Below, piece after piece: positions 22,406-33,360 of a stretch of DNA of 64,000 nucleotides. Position 1 is the stretch's first letter, and each line of letters begins with the position of its first letter. Below the pieces are notes generated by a model. That model was given only the letters and a program-made list of their open reading frames with translations. It had not been told where the DNA came from and searched no databases. The translations under genes were made by a program, and so were the position numbers. Source of the stretch: Rosa chinensis (taxonomy: Eukaryota > Streptophyta > Magnoliopsida > Rosales > Rosaceae); contig NC_037092.1 of NCBI RefSeq assembly GCF_002994745.2, positions 5,384,501 to 5,448,500 on the forward strand, read 5' to 3'.

Positions 22406-23221
22406 GTCCATAAAAACGTTTAGTTGCCCCAAAAGCCCATTACATTGAAACAAAAAAACTCATCTGAAACCGACACCGAACTGGGCTGAATTGAAAATTT
22501 GGTAGCTTATGTCTTTATTCAGCCCATTTCTTTGCGGTTCTTGGTCTAGATTTTGGTCCAACTAATAACCCTAGGTCGGATTTAGTTTGTGCCCAAAAGC
22601 GAGCTGGGTCGATCCGTGCTGACTGGGGTGAGGGTTCGGGTGCTCTGAAAAAAAAAATTTAAAAAAAGTGCAAAATTATGTGTTTCCGACAAAAAGACGA
22701 AAAAGTCAAACACCTTCAACAAGAGTCAGCGAAGACATGATAGGAAAGTCAACTCCCAGAAGTGATATGGATTCAGAGTAAAAAGTTTCTAACTAAATTT
22801 AAATTAATTAAGAAAATAATTTTTACTGTTGGAGATGCTCGCGGTAGATGTTAATATTTAAAAATCCACCGCGCGCGCGTTCGGATTCCTCACCCTTTGT
22901 AGGAGAAGTAGTACCAATTTTTTTTCCTAAAAAAGATTTGGTGGGACCGTCCAGCCACGAATATGGTAGGACTAACGAATCAAAATCCAACAACTCAGCT
23001 ACGATCCCCGAAAATGCCCCTCATTTATATGATGAAATACTAAAAACCCCACCCCGCTCCCTATGTTCGAGTGACAACTCCACGTCAGCAGTTATTTATG
23101 AACTCATAATGTGTTAGTTTAAGCTTAAGAAATGTGAGATTAGCGCGCTAATGATTACTTGTAAGAGGGAAAAGCCACCGAGCTCGTAGTACTGTTTTGT
23201 CTAAGCCGCCTGACAGAGACG

Positions 23222-23223
<2 letters not shown>
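22406..23223. other. Unique sequence and promoter region upstream of the SMC4 chimera
   Basis: No coding region is recognised. An open frame at 22848-23117 has no motif. The last part should hold the promoter of the downstream gene. Confidence 0.5.

Positions 23224-23255
<32 letters not shown>
23224..23255. repeat. (CT)n tract in the presumed 5' UTR
   Basis: About 16 CT units followed by CTT repeats, about 85 bp upstream of the ATG at 23338. CT tracts at this place are common in plant 5' UTRs and core promoters. Confidence 0.85.
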
Positions 23256-23258
<3 letters not shown>

Positions 23259-23337
23259 TCTTCTTCTCTTCTGAGGTTTCAGTTAGAGTTTTGAAGAGAG
23301 ACGAAAGGCCTCCGACTCGACTCACGGAAATTTGGGG

Positions 23338-26044
23338 ATGGAGCCGCAGGGTGACGATTCCATGGCCGATGGCTCCGACTCGGGTCGTGGATCGTCCAGG
23401 GGCCCAAGGTTGTTCATCAAGGAAATGGTGATGACGAACTTCATGTCTCACGCCGGCGAGCAACGCGTCGGTCCTTTCCACAAGGTCAGGGATTTATTGT
23501 CAAAGTTTCCTTTGTTAATTTTATTGTAAGACTGGAAACCAGCGATTTTGCTTTTGGTTAGATTTTTTTATATTTTTCTGGGTAGGTTTTTTGATTTTTT
23601 TCCCCTCATCTCAAATAACTCAAATCTCTAGGAGGTTGATTCAGCTGTTCTAGATCTATTTGTTTCAGTTAATTTATATATTTACTGATTTTTTATTTTT
23701 ATTTTTATTAATTGGCGAATGAGCAGAGCTCTTCTGCAGTTGTTGGAGCAAATGCGAGTGGGAAAAGCAATGTGACAGATGCAATGCTCTTTGTATTTGG
23801 AAAACGAGCTAAGCAGGTATACTGATGTTCCTTCGGTTTTTTATTTTTTGCATTCTGTTACATTTGCTTTGGCTTTTTGAAAGCAACAGAGACTGTTTTC
23901 TCTTGTGATTTTGTTTGGTTTTTGGATCCTAATTGTGTAATGCAATTGTCTAGATGCGACTCAAAAAAGTTTCCGAGTTTATACATAACTCCACTAATCA
24001 CCAGAATCTGGACAGTGCTCAAGTTTCTGTTCATTTCCAAGAGATCTTTGATCTGGTAATTTTAGTGTTTTCACGTTTTGGTTTTTAGCTAGTAATGATA
24101 ATATGATGATTTACAGTCTTGGCTTGCCTCTCCTATTCTCTTCTTTATTAGGTGGGAGCTTAAGATATCAAAATTTAATGACTTTCTCAAACTACATTTG
24201 CAATTATTACAGGATGATGGAGAATTGAAAGCTGTTCCAGGAAGTGATTTTGTAATTACGAGAATAGCATATCGGAATAACACCTCCAAATATTACATCA
24301 ATGACTATGCAAGTAATTTCACTCAAGTTACCAAGAAACTGGAAGGGAAAGGAGTCGACTTAGACAACAATCCTTTTTTGATTCTTCAGGTTCGATATTA
24401 GACATCCTGCTCTTCTAGTTTGTCTAAGGTTGCTATAGTAATAGTTTACTATCAGGGTGAATTTGAGCAGATTTCAACGAATAAGTAACTTTTTATATTG
24501 TATACAAGAAGCCATGTTGTTGACTTGTTGTAATATCCAGAACCTGCATACGGCGGAACATCAAAAGGGGAATGCGGATTCAACGACTAAGAACAGCTCA
24601 TTTTTAGGTATTCTATTGGTTCCCTTACATTTGTCTTTGCTACATAAATCATCAGATATATGCTATGGTTGAATGGGAGTTGTTACAAGCCTTGAATTTG
24701 ACATTTAAGGAATAACAAAATCTAATTTCATGTTCCATTATAACAGATGAGAAAATTGGTGACTGGAAATCAATGTCGGTAATAGAAGATCTCAGCTTTC
24801 AAAGCAAGAAGAAAGTGGTTGAATGGGAGAAGCTGTAAGTGCTATGGTTTTTGTATTTGGATGGATTTTTGGTTGAATTAATTTAGTAAAAGTTTACTCT
24901 CTTTGTGCACTTAGTTTGCTAGAACTATGGAAACTTTGTTATGCATGCCCATTTTACAAAAACAAATGGAGATATTTTCAATTGAACTAGCATCAGAAGC
25001 CAGGATGAAAGTGCATACAATAATTCTAACTGTTCATTGTGTTTTTTTTTATCTCATAGGCTAAATTCCCTTAATGAGAAAGGGTCTGGTACCTCAATAA
25101 TCTCCTTCATGATGAATGATACTACATATGTAGTCTCCGATGGTAGGAGCTCCATTGATCATGGATCTTTGGTATTGAGCGGAACTAGTCCAAAAATACA
25201 CAAAATAAGTGACAATATGTTAGCTACAAGAGCAGGAAAAATAAAAGTATCCGCAGAGATGATTAAGGTGCTACACAAGGTACATAGGGATCGAGGGAAT
25301 GTTTCCCAAATGAAGAAAAGACTTAAAAAGTTTGTGTCTAACTGGTTGAGGCAAAAGGAAAATAAGAACAAGTTTTTTCCGTCAACAGTGATTATGTATT
25401 CAAGGGACGGTGCACAACTCATTAGTTCAGTTGGAGCTAATGTTGGAGATACAAATGAGGATTTGGACGTTGTGTTTTGTGGGACAGGAGGAGTATATGC
25501 TAAAGATCACTTGAACAAATTGTTTGAGAATGGGTTTCCCCGTACACATATGGAATGCATATCTTATTTGAAGGAATCTACAGTTGTTGCTGGAATTACT
25601 GATAGATCCACAGGAGGTTTCATAACAGGTGCAATATTGTCTCAAGATGGTGTGGAATTTGTACAAGAAAAGTGGCACATCATAAGGCATTTGGCACACG
25701 ATCACGTGAGGTTTGTAGAGAAATTAAGCAACAGACTGTTGTGTATAACTGATGGTTTGACATACAATGCGGCTAATGAGGAGTTGTTGAAGTTGATTAT
25801 AGATGATTTGTTGCTTACTAATGTTGTGGGAGATTTAATACTTGGAGTTCGAGGAACACTGATTGTCAGACTAATAGAATTTTCTGATGAGAGCGCAGCA
25901 GACATATCTTTTAAAAGCATAGGATCACCAATCAGGCTGCGAGGAGACAATACAAATTACACACTCCATTTTAGAGAGCCAACCAAGACACAATTCGAAC
26001 AGCTTGCTCCAGATTTTAGAGAAGTTCAAGATGATATCCTTTAG
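23338..26044 (+). CDS. Chimeric SMC4 N-terminal head / proteasome beta-like gene (551 residues predicted)
   Basis: Proposed exons: 23338-23484, 23727-23816, 23954-24055, 24213-24389, 24541-24607, 24747-24834, 25060-26044. Total is 1656 nt with no stop before 26044. The first four (about 172 residues) match the condensin subunit SMC4 head: GPRLFIKE, GEQRVGPFHK, Walker A region VVGANASGKSNV, MLFVFGKRAKQ, VDLDNNPFLILQ. Walker A differs from the usual GPNGSGKS. The last exon is proteasome beta-like: GTSIISF gives Thr1, VVSDGRSS gives Asp17, SPKIHKI gives the Lys33 equivalent, with VFCGTGGVYA and DRSTGGFITGA further on. About 110 residues follow, longer than a normal beta subunit. Canonical SMC4 splicing into 24456 instead gives a stop after about 10 residues. 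The fusion is inferred from phase-compatible splice sites; a truncated SMC4 and a separate beta-like gene remain possible. Confidence 0.6.
24456..24486 (+). pseudogene. Remnant of the next canonical SMC4 exon
   Basis: After an acceptor the frame reads GEFEQISTNK then TAA; the family has GEVEQIS followed by a longer exon. Use of this exon would truncate the protein. Skipping it keeps the frame open into 24541. Confidence 0.65.
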
Positions 26045-26098
26045 AATCAACGGTGTTTGGCTTTCAAACCCATGCTATTTAGCCTCTCAGCTCATCTT

Positions 26099-26638
26099 CT
26101 TTAGAATCATGGTTGTTGTACAAATTCTGGCAGAATTCTCTTGTTTCTCATCGTTGGATTTCTCTCACTATTGCTATGTTTTTCTTCTGCTTATGGTAAC
26201 TGGAGGGAGAACCAAGACGAAGGAGGGTCTTCCCAGGCAATCTTCTCTGGACAAGCGAAAATAGAGATCAATCACTTTTATGCGATCCTTCAGGATACTG
26301 TTCAATATTATATGAAAAACCACAGGACACTTGGGATTATCTATTAATCTTTCACATCCTTATGTCTCTCTCACTTTCCTTGTTTCTTTGTTTTAAGTTT
26401 TGGTTTTCGAATCATGATTGGTTCTCTATTAACACAAAGTGCTTTCTCACCATTGGGACTAAAAGCCTGGCTGAGAATCTGGGAGCAGTTGAGTTGCATA
26501 TCAATCGAGGTGCCGGTTCTTGCTTTCATTTGTGGTTTTGTAGCTATATCTGTTGTAGTGACGGTTTTTGAGGTAGTAAAATTCTCTCTTTATCGTTTTT
26601 TGGCACTCTTATTTCTCTTTCTACTGTTGGATGTGTGA
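26099..26638 (+). CDS. Small secreted or membrane protein gene, unrecognised, structure uncertain
   Basis: A frame from 26141 starts with a hydrophobic leader (MFLIVGFLSLLLCFSSAYG), a good signal peptide, then a short polar part with SGQAKIEINHFYAILQDT. After a gap, a second frame (26414-26638) has one strong membrane segment (VPVLAFICGFVAISVVVTVF). These may be exons of one small single-pass protein, but I cannot define splice sites. It lies just downstream of the chimera in the right arm of the inverted repeat, and an incomplete copy is at 21900-22405. Function unknown. Confidence 0.4.
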
Positions 26639-27640
26639 TACTAAACTTCGAATTGGCTCCCAATCTCTGGGGGGAAAAGCTTGTACAAAATTTATAAAGA
26701 TCCTAGCTTAACAAATCAAAACCATCTTCCAATATTGAGCTAAAACAAAGGAACAATTAAACCAAGTCGACATGTGAGTGTGAAACAGGCATAAGATATT
26801 GGCAGAATTATTGACATTCTTGAACTAGAATGGCTATGACCGCAATTATAGAAATATTATTTGAGCATCACAGTCTTTACTCCCTTCAAGTTTTTCTCCA
26901 ATATCTCCCATGTGTTGTTCTGAATAATTTTCGCGGCAGTGCCTGAACTTTCCATCACCCAAATGGAGTTTTACAATCTGATCAATAACCAGCATCTCCA
27001 GCTTTGGTGTATTCTCTAGGATGCAAACGGCCAACTCTGTCTCGTACCAATTACCTCCGAATTTCTGCATCTAAACCATTTTCAAATGATCATTTGTGAA
27101 TCCAGAATGATTCCTCATCTCTCTTGGATTAGTCTCAGACAAGTATAGTCCATTTAGTACCCTTATTATAAGCTCTTCCAAAAGGGGAGCAGCCTTGAGA
27201 AGATCCAGCACGCAATTAACATCAACATCGTCCTCGTCTTGCCTAGTGAATCGGGATAGGTCAATATCCAAGTTCAGCTGCTTGAGATTTCCATAAGTTG
27301 GTATCCTGCTAATTAAGGGTAGTTCCGCTGGCATCCGCAGATGAAGAGTCTCAAGCCCGGGACACAATGCAAATTGGATTAGTGCTTGAGGTAATAATGT
27401 TCCATGTACTACACGTAGTCTCATGTCTAAGATATAAATTCTTGCTAACCGTGGAGGTTGTATGGAAAAAAAAAAAAAACCTGCAATTGCAATTTGGAAT
27501 GTATTCCAAGGAGGCTTTAGTACCGAAATCTCCATTTGGGTTCCCTCCTCACTGTAACACTTTCAGATCAGTAAGACGATCACCAGCAACAATATTCAGA
27601 TGTGAACTACTCCTTATCCTGCAGTAATCTAGGGTCAAGC
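26165..27640. repeat. Right arm of the large inverted repeat
   Basis: Reverse-complement partner of 21235-22405, covering the small membrane-protein segment and the LRR part of the F-box remnant. Confidence 0.8.
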
Positions 27641-28263
27641 TTTCGAATAACAAACAAACAGAGAAGAGATTTGCCATCAGACATTGATCGAGAGAAACTA
27701 AGTGTAGACGAAGAGTAGTTAGCCGATTGAATCCGTCAAAATCAGTAGGAGGGGGTCTTAGAATACATCTCTCCGATAACATATGTTTAACATTTAAAAG
27801 TTGCGCCAACAAGTAGACGGTGAGGGAAAACATAATATTCATCTGGTGTCATACAAGGACCAAGTCGAAGATGAAGCTTTTCAACTCCTTTTGTTACTGC
27901 CCAGTGAGTCCATTCATCAAGGCTGACACAAGATTCTGCATCAAGGTAGCATTGCAATTTGAAAGAGTCGACCTTGTTACCTTGATATTTCTGCAAGTAT
28001 TTATTCACTCTTCTCACAAATTCTTGGCTCTGCTGCTCTACTTCGTTTCGTGTTAACTATTTGCTCCCGAAAACGTTGAAATCGAATTCAAGACTGCGCC
28101 TTGTTAGTATTGGATGAGTCAGGTCTCTCCATTGAGGGGAAACCAGGGGTAGCTTTGCACTGCGTCTTATAGAGGTTGCAATGAGACTGGATTCCAAAAT
28201 GTAATTTGGCAACTCGGTAGTTCTGCATCTTCTACTTTCTTCTTGCTCACTGGACACAACCAT
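26846..28263 (-). pseudogene. F-box/LRR gene, unit 2, frameshifted
   Basis: It starts with ATG at 28261-28263. The N terminus holds the F-box (TELPNYILESS, SPQWRDLTHP). The middle is LRR (DEWTHWAVTKGVEKLHLRL, LTTLRLHLVSLDQCL, LESLTLDYC). The C terminus is FBD-like (ELAVCILENTPKLEMLVI). Stops and frame changes occur after NVFGSK (about 28057), near 27800, at 27549 and at 27071, so the product is broken. In the family the F-box binds SKP1 and the LRR selects substrates of an SCF ligase. It is the most complete of the F-box copies here and lies upstream of LOX copy 2 in the opposite orientation. Confidence 0.8.
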
Positions 28264-29099
28264 AGCTTAATTTTCTACGTAATTCGTCAATCGAATTCGA
28301 TGGAGGAGGAGGACTACTAAAGATGGAGTTTTCTAATGAGTCCAGGCTTTAAACTCTAATGAATTTGGGCCTCCTAATCATCCAACCCAACATGCAGAGT
28401 TTATAGGTGGGATAGCGGCTCTGCGCCTTGTGTCTCCTCGCCATCCCACCTCAAAACCTCACCACCCGTATAACAAAAGACGAAAGGCCAAACCAGCTGA
28501 GAGAAGCAAACAAAGCCCCATAAACAAAGTTTGGAAAATTTTAATTGGGTGGTGACTCAATGATGAATCCTCCTAAGGTTTGGAATCCCCGAGGTCCCCC
28601 AATTTATCGTTGTCATCCTTTAAATTCACGACCTTGATTTCTATGTCATCAGTGTGGCATTGTTTTCCAAAGTGAGAAGGTTTGCATGTGGGTGATCTTC
28701 ATTTTGGTATGGGCTCAATAACCATGGCTATTAAGAAGGCGTCCGAGTGCTTCTCAAAGAGCTCGATTGATGAGGTGTAGAGATGGAGGTGTATGAAGCA
28801 GACGCGGGTGAGCTTGAGGTACATAATGCAGTTTGGATCCGAGCAAACGTTGAGGATGAGAGATAATATGATGATGGGAAAAAAAGATAGAGATGATTGA
28901 TTTACCAAATAGAAAAAAGAAAAAGAAACACAATTGCAAGGGAGAGTAATTAGGGTAATTTTTAATAAAAAAAAATAAATTAAAGTAATAGAAAAATATC
29001 CCTAACTAGTGTGTGAATAGATAAAAGGGGTGTTATTGGGGTGTGTCAATAGCCATGGACTCGGACAGGTGGATCCAAAGCAGGACAAGTGGATGACAT
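28264..29099. other. Spacer, no gene seen
   Basis: The first 110 bases match the F-box upstream regions of the other units. The rest (28380-29040) has no counterpart in the window that I can find and no coding motif. Confidence 0.5.
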
Positions 29100-29640
29100 A
29101 CCTTGTTTCCTCTCATATTCAAAGCAGTTCTAATTTTAAAAGAAAAGTTAGAGTATGATCCAAGTCTAAAATTTCAACGGACAGGTGGATGACGTACGTT
29201 GACCTCTCTCTTTTAAGGAGACAATTTTTTCAAATTTTTTTTCTTTTCATTGGCTGTAGAAGTAAATTGACTATTTGACAAAGATGGTCATTTTTGCTCG
29301 ATCTGTATTATTCAATATATGTATATCATGTTTGTTAATCATGCACGACTACACGTACTGCTAATTAACTCATCAAGTGATAACATATATGGTATATATT
29401 GATCAATTAAACGTTTTTCACACCTTCCACAGTTCTCCGTTCTTGATCGGTAGTTATATAGTACAATAATTGACATGTATGTCTTGAGCTAATTAACTAT
29501 TATATTAGAAGCATTCAACCAAACAAGTACATAGCTTCAACTAGTACTATATGAGAACCATGGCATTTAGAATCGGCTCATTTATGGTAGAAGCACCTCC
29601 CTCAGTTCAAAACCAGCAGCCCTAATGATCCGTAACCTTA
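29100..29640 (+). pseudogene. LOX: LOX 5' stub: promoter and first codons only
   Basis: The sequence tracks the LOX copy 1 upstream region (8745-9080), with an extra block at about 29290-29500. It includes ATG at 29571 with MAFRIGSFMVEAP, then breaks off near 29635. From 29641 it resumes with sequence belonging far upstream of a LOX gene (compare 8370-8420). It is therefore a recombination joint inside the array. It shows that the copy 1-type start was originally ATG. Confidence 0.75.
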
Positions 29641-29724
29641 GGAGTTTTCTATTGATTGAGAAAAGTATTACTATCCATATAACCAAAGGCATTAATTCTT
29701 TTTTTTTTTTAAATTTAAAAAGAG

Positions 29725-29842
29725 GGGTGCAACACGAGGACTTCCCAGGAGGTCATCCATTCTAGTACTGCTCTCGTCTAAGCAAGCTTAACTTCGGAGT
29801 TCTGATAGAATCCGGTGCATTATTGTTGGTATGATCGCACCC
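29725..29842 (-). pseudogene. 5S rRNA retropseudogene
   Basis: The minus strand runs from GGGTGCGATCATACC to CTCGTGTTGCACCC, about 118 nt, the full length of plant 5S rRNA. It retains CAGAACTCCGAAGTTAAGC and GACCTCCTGGGAAGTCC, with scattered mismatches. It is followed by CTCTTTTTAAATTT and an A-run, and flanked by aaagacattaa (right) and aaaggcattaa (left), which form one continuous site in units 3 and 4. This is a retroposed transcript, not a functional 5S gene. Confidence 0.85.
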
Positions 29843-31642
29843 AAAGACATTAAATTTGAGAACATTGAATTAGAGAAAAGAAGTTCCGAGGATAAGATTA
29901 ACTCTCCTATCCTTGTCAACCCTTTTCACTTTCCTCAGCTAAATTATTGTTAGGAATTAAATGAGGTAATGAAAGTTCCAGGGGCTAGCTTAGTAGCTTT
30001 TGACAATGTACACCGAGAGATTCGTAATTATCTTAATTATAGTACTAATTTGGCAATTAGCATACTTTCTCATTTTAGAGGAAAAAGTTTCAAATTAAAA
30101 AATTTGATAGACAAATCGATAACGTACGTTGGCCTCTCTTTAAGGGTTATTACAAATTTACAAGAGTATTTCTCTAAACCCGACGATACCCACTACTGAA
30201 AAACATAGCCAACACTGACACAGTATACAATTATGTGTGCATTAGTACTACTAAATACGGAACACCGTGTGAATACAGCCACAAAATTTGGATTCGTACG
30301 TAATATAAGCGTTGCCAATGCTACATCCAAACGATTAATTGTGTCCGTGTGAAAATACGTGCGGGTCCCACTCTTTTGAGAGAGAAAATTGGGGAGAGAG
30401 GGGGATGAAGAGAATGGAGAGAAGCTTGAGAGAGAGGAAGCAGAATTAAGATAATAATCATAATATGCAGAAAATAATATTGCATACGGATTTCTGGGTG
30501 AATTAAACCATTATTATTCATATAGGTATTTGCGTGCTACCTACAAATAGGATATGTGCGTGTGAATACACTTACATTCATACGGATTTCACCCTGTGCG
30601 CAGTGGACACTTTTTCTAGTAGTGACCCCACCAAAAGACATCATCTTTGGACCATAGTGAATGTGCATGCCACCGTACGTGTAATTGTATATACCATATC
30701 ATTCTTAATTATGATCCTTAGTTACCACACACACCCAACCAAAAAAAAAAAAAGTCATGCATAGATGTCTTAGGTCAAGTTCTGGAATGCACCGAGCCGG
30801 GATGTACCGAGTGGGCCCGACTGGCGTGGCAATATCTGGACCACTCATTTGGCTAACAGATGGGACCATCATATCTCCTCCGGCGATGGGAGTCTGCCTG
30901 AACTACTACCTTGACGAGACTGATTCTAGGTAATGCCCAAATTCACTAGTTTCGAGTTCAAACAATTTTTGTAGGATTTTTTTTAATTGCTAATACTTGG
31001 TCAGATATTGGAAAATTGAAATGGATTGCTAGTAATGAATGATTTTGATCAGATTGTTGATTATGTATCAGGGTGAAGAAGACAGTCCCTGGGAAACCCA
31101 ATAGGCCCAGAAGACCACTTTCTATGGTGGGCAAGTCATACTGTTTGCACGATTTTCCAGCAGAGAAAGCATAGGAGGTGATGATCTTAGGCTCTTAGCA
31201 AATTATACGGAAAGCTCCAAGAGCCACCTCACCCGGCCGATTGAGGAGAGAGTTTGGTTTTGTTTCTATCTGATTCCAGAGAGTTGTATATTGAAGGAGA
31301 GATAGAGAAAGGAAAGGTAAAATAGTCAATTTCTTCATCGGTGCATTAATTCCAGACGGTCCCAGAAGATGGTAATGAAACTTGAGTTGTATTATGTGAC
31401 AAGAGTTTGAAGGGAGAGGGTTTACTAAAAAACAATGGAACTCAAAAGTCAAAACTGAACTTACATCAAATGTAACAATGGAGGTCCTACACAAAAGACA
31501 ATTGTACGTCTGGCTCTGCAACAATGAACGTCATACATGTACATGCATCATGCATGGCTCGGCAACCCTGCATGAACGCTATATATATGTGCATGCATTT
31601 GATTCCTAATTATATTGTAACACAACACTGGCAGGAAACATT
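29843..31642 (+). other. LOX upstream region, unit 2
   Basis: Homologous to 47680-48180 and 51140-51923 apart from a CACTA insertion. The stretch 30780-31200 has no counterpart in unit 3; it holds an open segment ending at a possible donor near 30929 and could be an exon fragment I do not recognise. No complete gene is seen. Confidence 0.5.
30191..30624. mobile_element. CACTA-type MITE
   Basis: It begins CACTACTGAAAAA and ends TTTTTCTAGTAGTG, the CACTA terminus, with a 3-bp target duplication, acc (30188-30190 and 30625-30627). The homologous place in unit 3 (about 48150) is uninterrupted. Length is 434 bp and no transposase is encoded. Confidence 0.85.
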
Positions 31643-32277
31643 ATGGACGCGTTTGCAGTAGAAGCATTACCTCTGAATATTAGGAGGCATAATTATCACG
31701 TACACACTTCTAGTTTCGCCATTAATTTCATTTGTTCAACGAAGAGGAGATGGCATCAAAGTGAGATAAAGAAAGTGCTGGCCGCTGGTGCTGTTGGAGT
31801 TGCGGCACAGAACGAGAAGCAGCAGCATGCAATATGCCTTTGGAACTCGCAGCAGGATCCGTTGATGTTGCAGTTGATGCGGCTTCAGAGAATGCGAAGC
31901 AGCAGCCTGCACTGACTTTGGAACTCACTGCGCTAGTAACTATCAAAAGGAAAAGTGAAAAGAAGTTAAATACTATGAAAGACATGATGCTTAGGCGGCT
32001 TGGCAATTATGCTTCACCAAATGGCCATGGTGATCATCATAACCACTGGGGTGCTGTCCTACAGCTTGTTAGTACTCAAATCCGCACAAGTAAGCCGCTT
32101 AATTTGCTATATATAATCTCCGGTTGATTTATTGATATCACTCATTATTTAACTTATGATGTCTCCCTTGATCATGAACATGTTGAAACAAATGAAGAGG
32201 AAATGAAGCCAAACCTGAGTGAGGAAGTTATATTGGATTGGACAAGGAATTTGAAAATGGGTGCCGGGAAGACCAGT

Positions 32278-33360
32278 TTAATTACAGAATGGATATACGT
32301 ATTTCTCAACTAAAGCAACTGATCAATATGTTAACAACTTTAGAAATCAGTCTTAAGAGTGCAATCTTGTTCGCATCCTAATATAGGATTGAAGTAGAAC
32401 TTGAGTCCTAATCGAAGATACAGATCTTTGATGACGTTATGATTTATTCAATTTGCCAAACCATTCAAAGTAAAATCATCACAAATAACACAAGATCTGT
32501 TGACGCAGTAAAACCCTCTAAAGAGGTAAACAACTGCGGGCACTATGCCGGTGAACAATCCACTATATGAATATGAAAGTACATAAAGATCTTACACAAC
32601 TCATCTACTAGAACCAATCTAGTGGGCAGCGGTGTCTCCTCGTCTTTGCTACTTCCAAATAAGCGACCTTGTTCTCCTTTGTCAATCTTGAGATGGCACA
32701 ACTCTCATCTCGGTTGTCAATCACCTCAAGGCACAAATCATGCATGAACTACCAACACACATGAAGCATAAAACCAGAAAACCTTTTTGACAGAAAAAGC
32801 TTGGGATTTGATAACCCTTCAAAAGCTAAACAAGGAACAGCTTATGAAGGATTCTCACATGAAACTTTAGCTCAATGCTTTCTGAAGATAAATGCAGAAA
32901 ACTCTCAAGAAGGCAACGACCAAATATTCTGATATGTTACACGCCTTGAACAACCCTAAGAGAAACATATATATAGGAGAGGACGAGCTAGGGTTTCTGA
33001 TGTACATGGGCTTCATGACTTCCTTTAAAAAACATGGATCAAAATAGAATCATCATTTAGAAAAGCCCATAAACCAATTTAAGAAAGTTTGAATGCTTTT
33101 GATTAAACCATCTGAAAATAAGTACAATAGGATTGTAAAGAGGATTGCATCCTATAATAGGATTCAAAGGCAAGTTCAGTCCTAACCACTTTACAAGCAT
33201 GCACCTGTATGCAAGACATACCTGATTGATGAGAGTTGTGCATGAAGCTTGAAGCATTCCATTCTTCTAAGGATCCAAGAGTAGAAAGTTATTACATGAA
33301 AACATGACTCTTGGTTGTTGTGCTTAGGAAATGCCAATCAAAATAAACATTGCACTAACA
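32278..33360 (-). mobile_element. 1.08-kb insertion in LOX copy 2 exon 2, solo-LTR-like
   Basis: It is flanked by the direct repeat aagaccagt (32269-32277 and 33361-33369) and absent from copies 1 and 3. On the minus strand it begins TGTTAGTGCAATG and has CTATATATATG about 420 nt in, followed by a leader-like region, as in copia LTRs. The far end lacks a CA. A 9-bp flank would suit a MULE, but no terminal inverted repeat is seen. I favour a solo LTR with an altered end. Confidence 0.6.

Noticed and set aside
29725..29842. Functional 5S rRNA gene
   Set aside because: Single copy with mismatches, an A-tail and flanking direct repeats, outside any 5S array.
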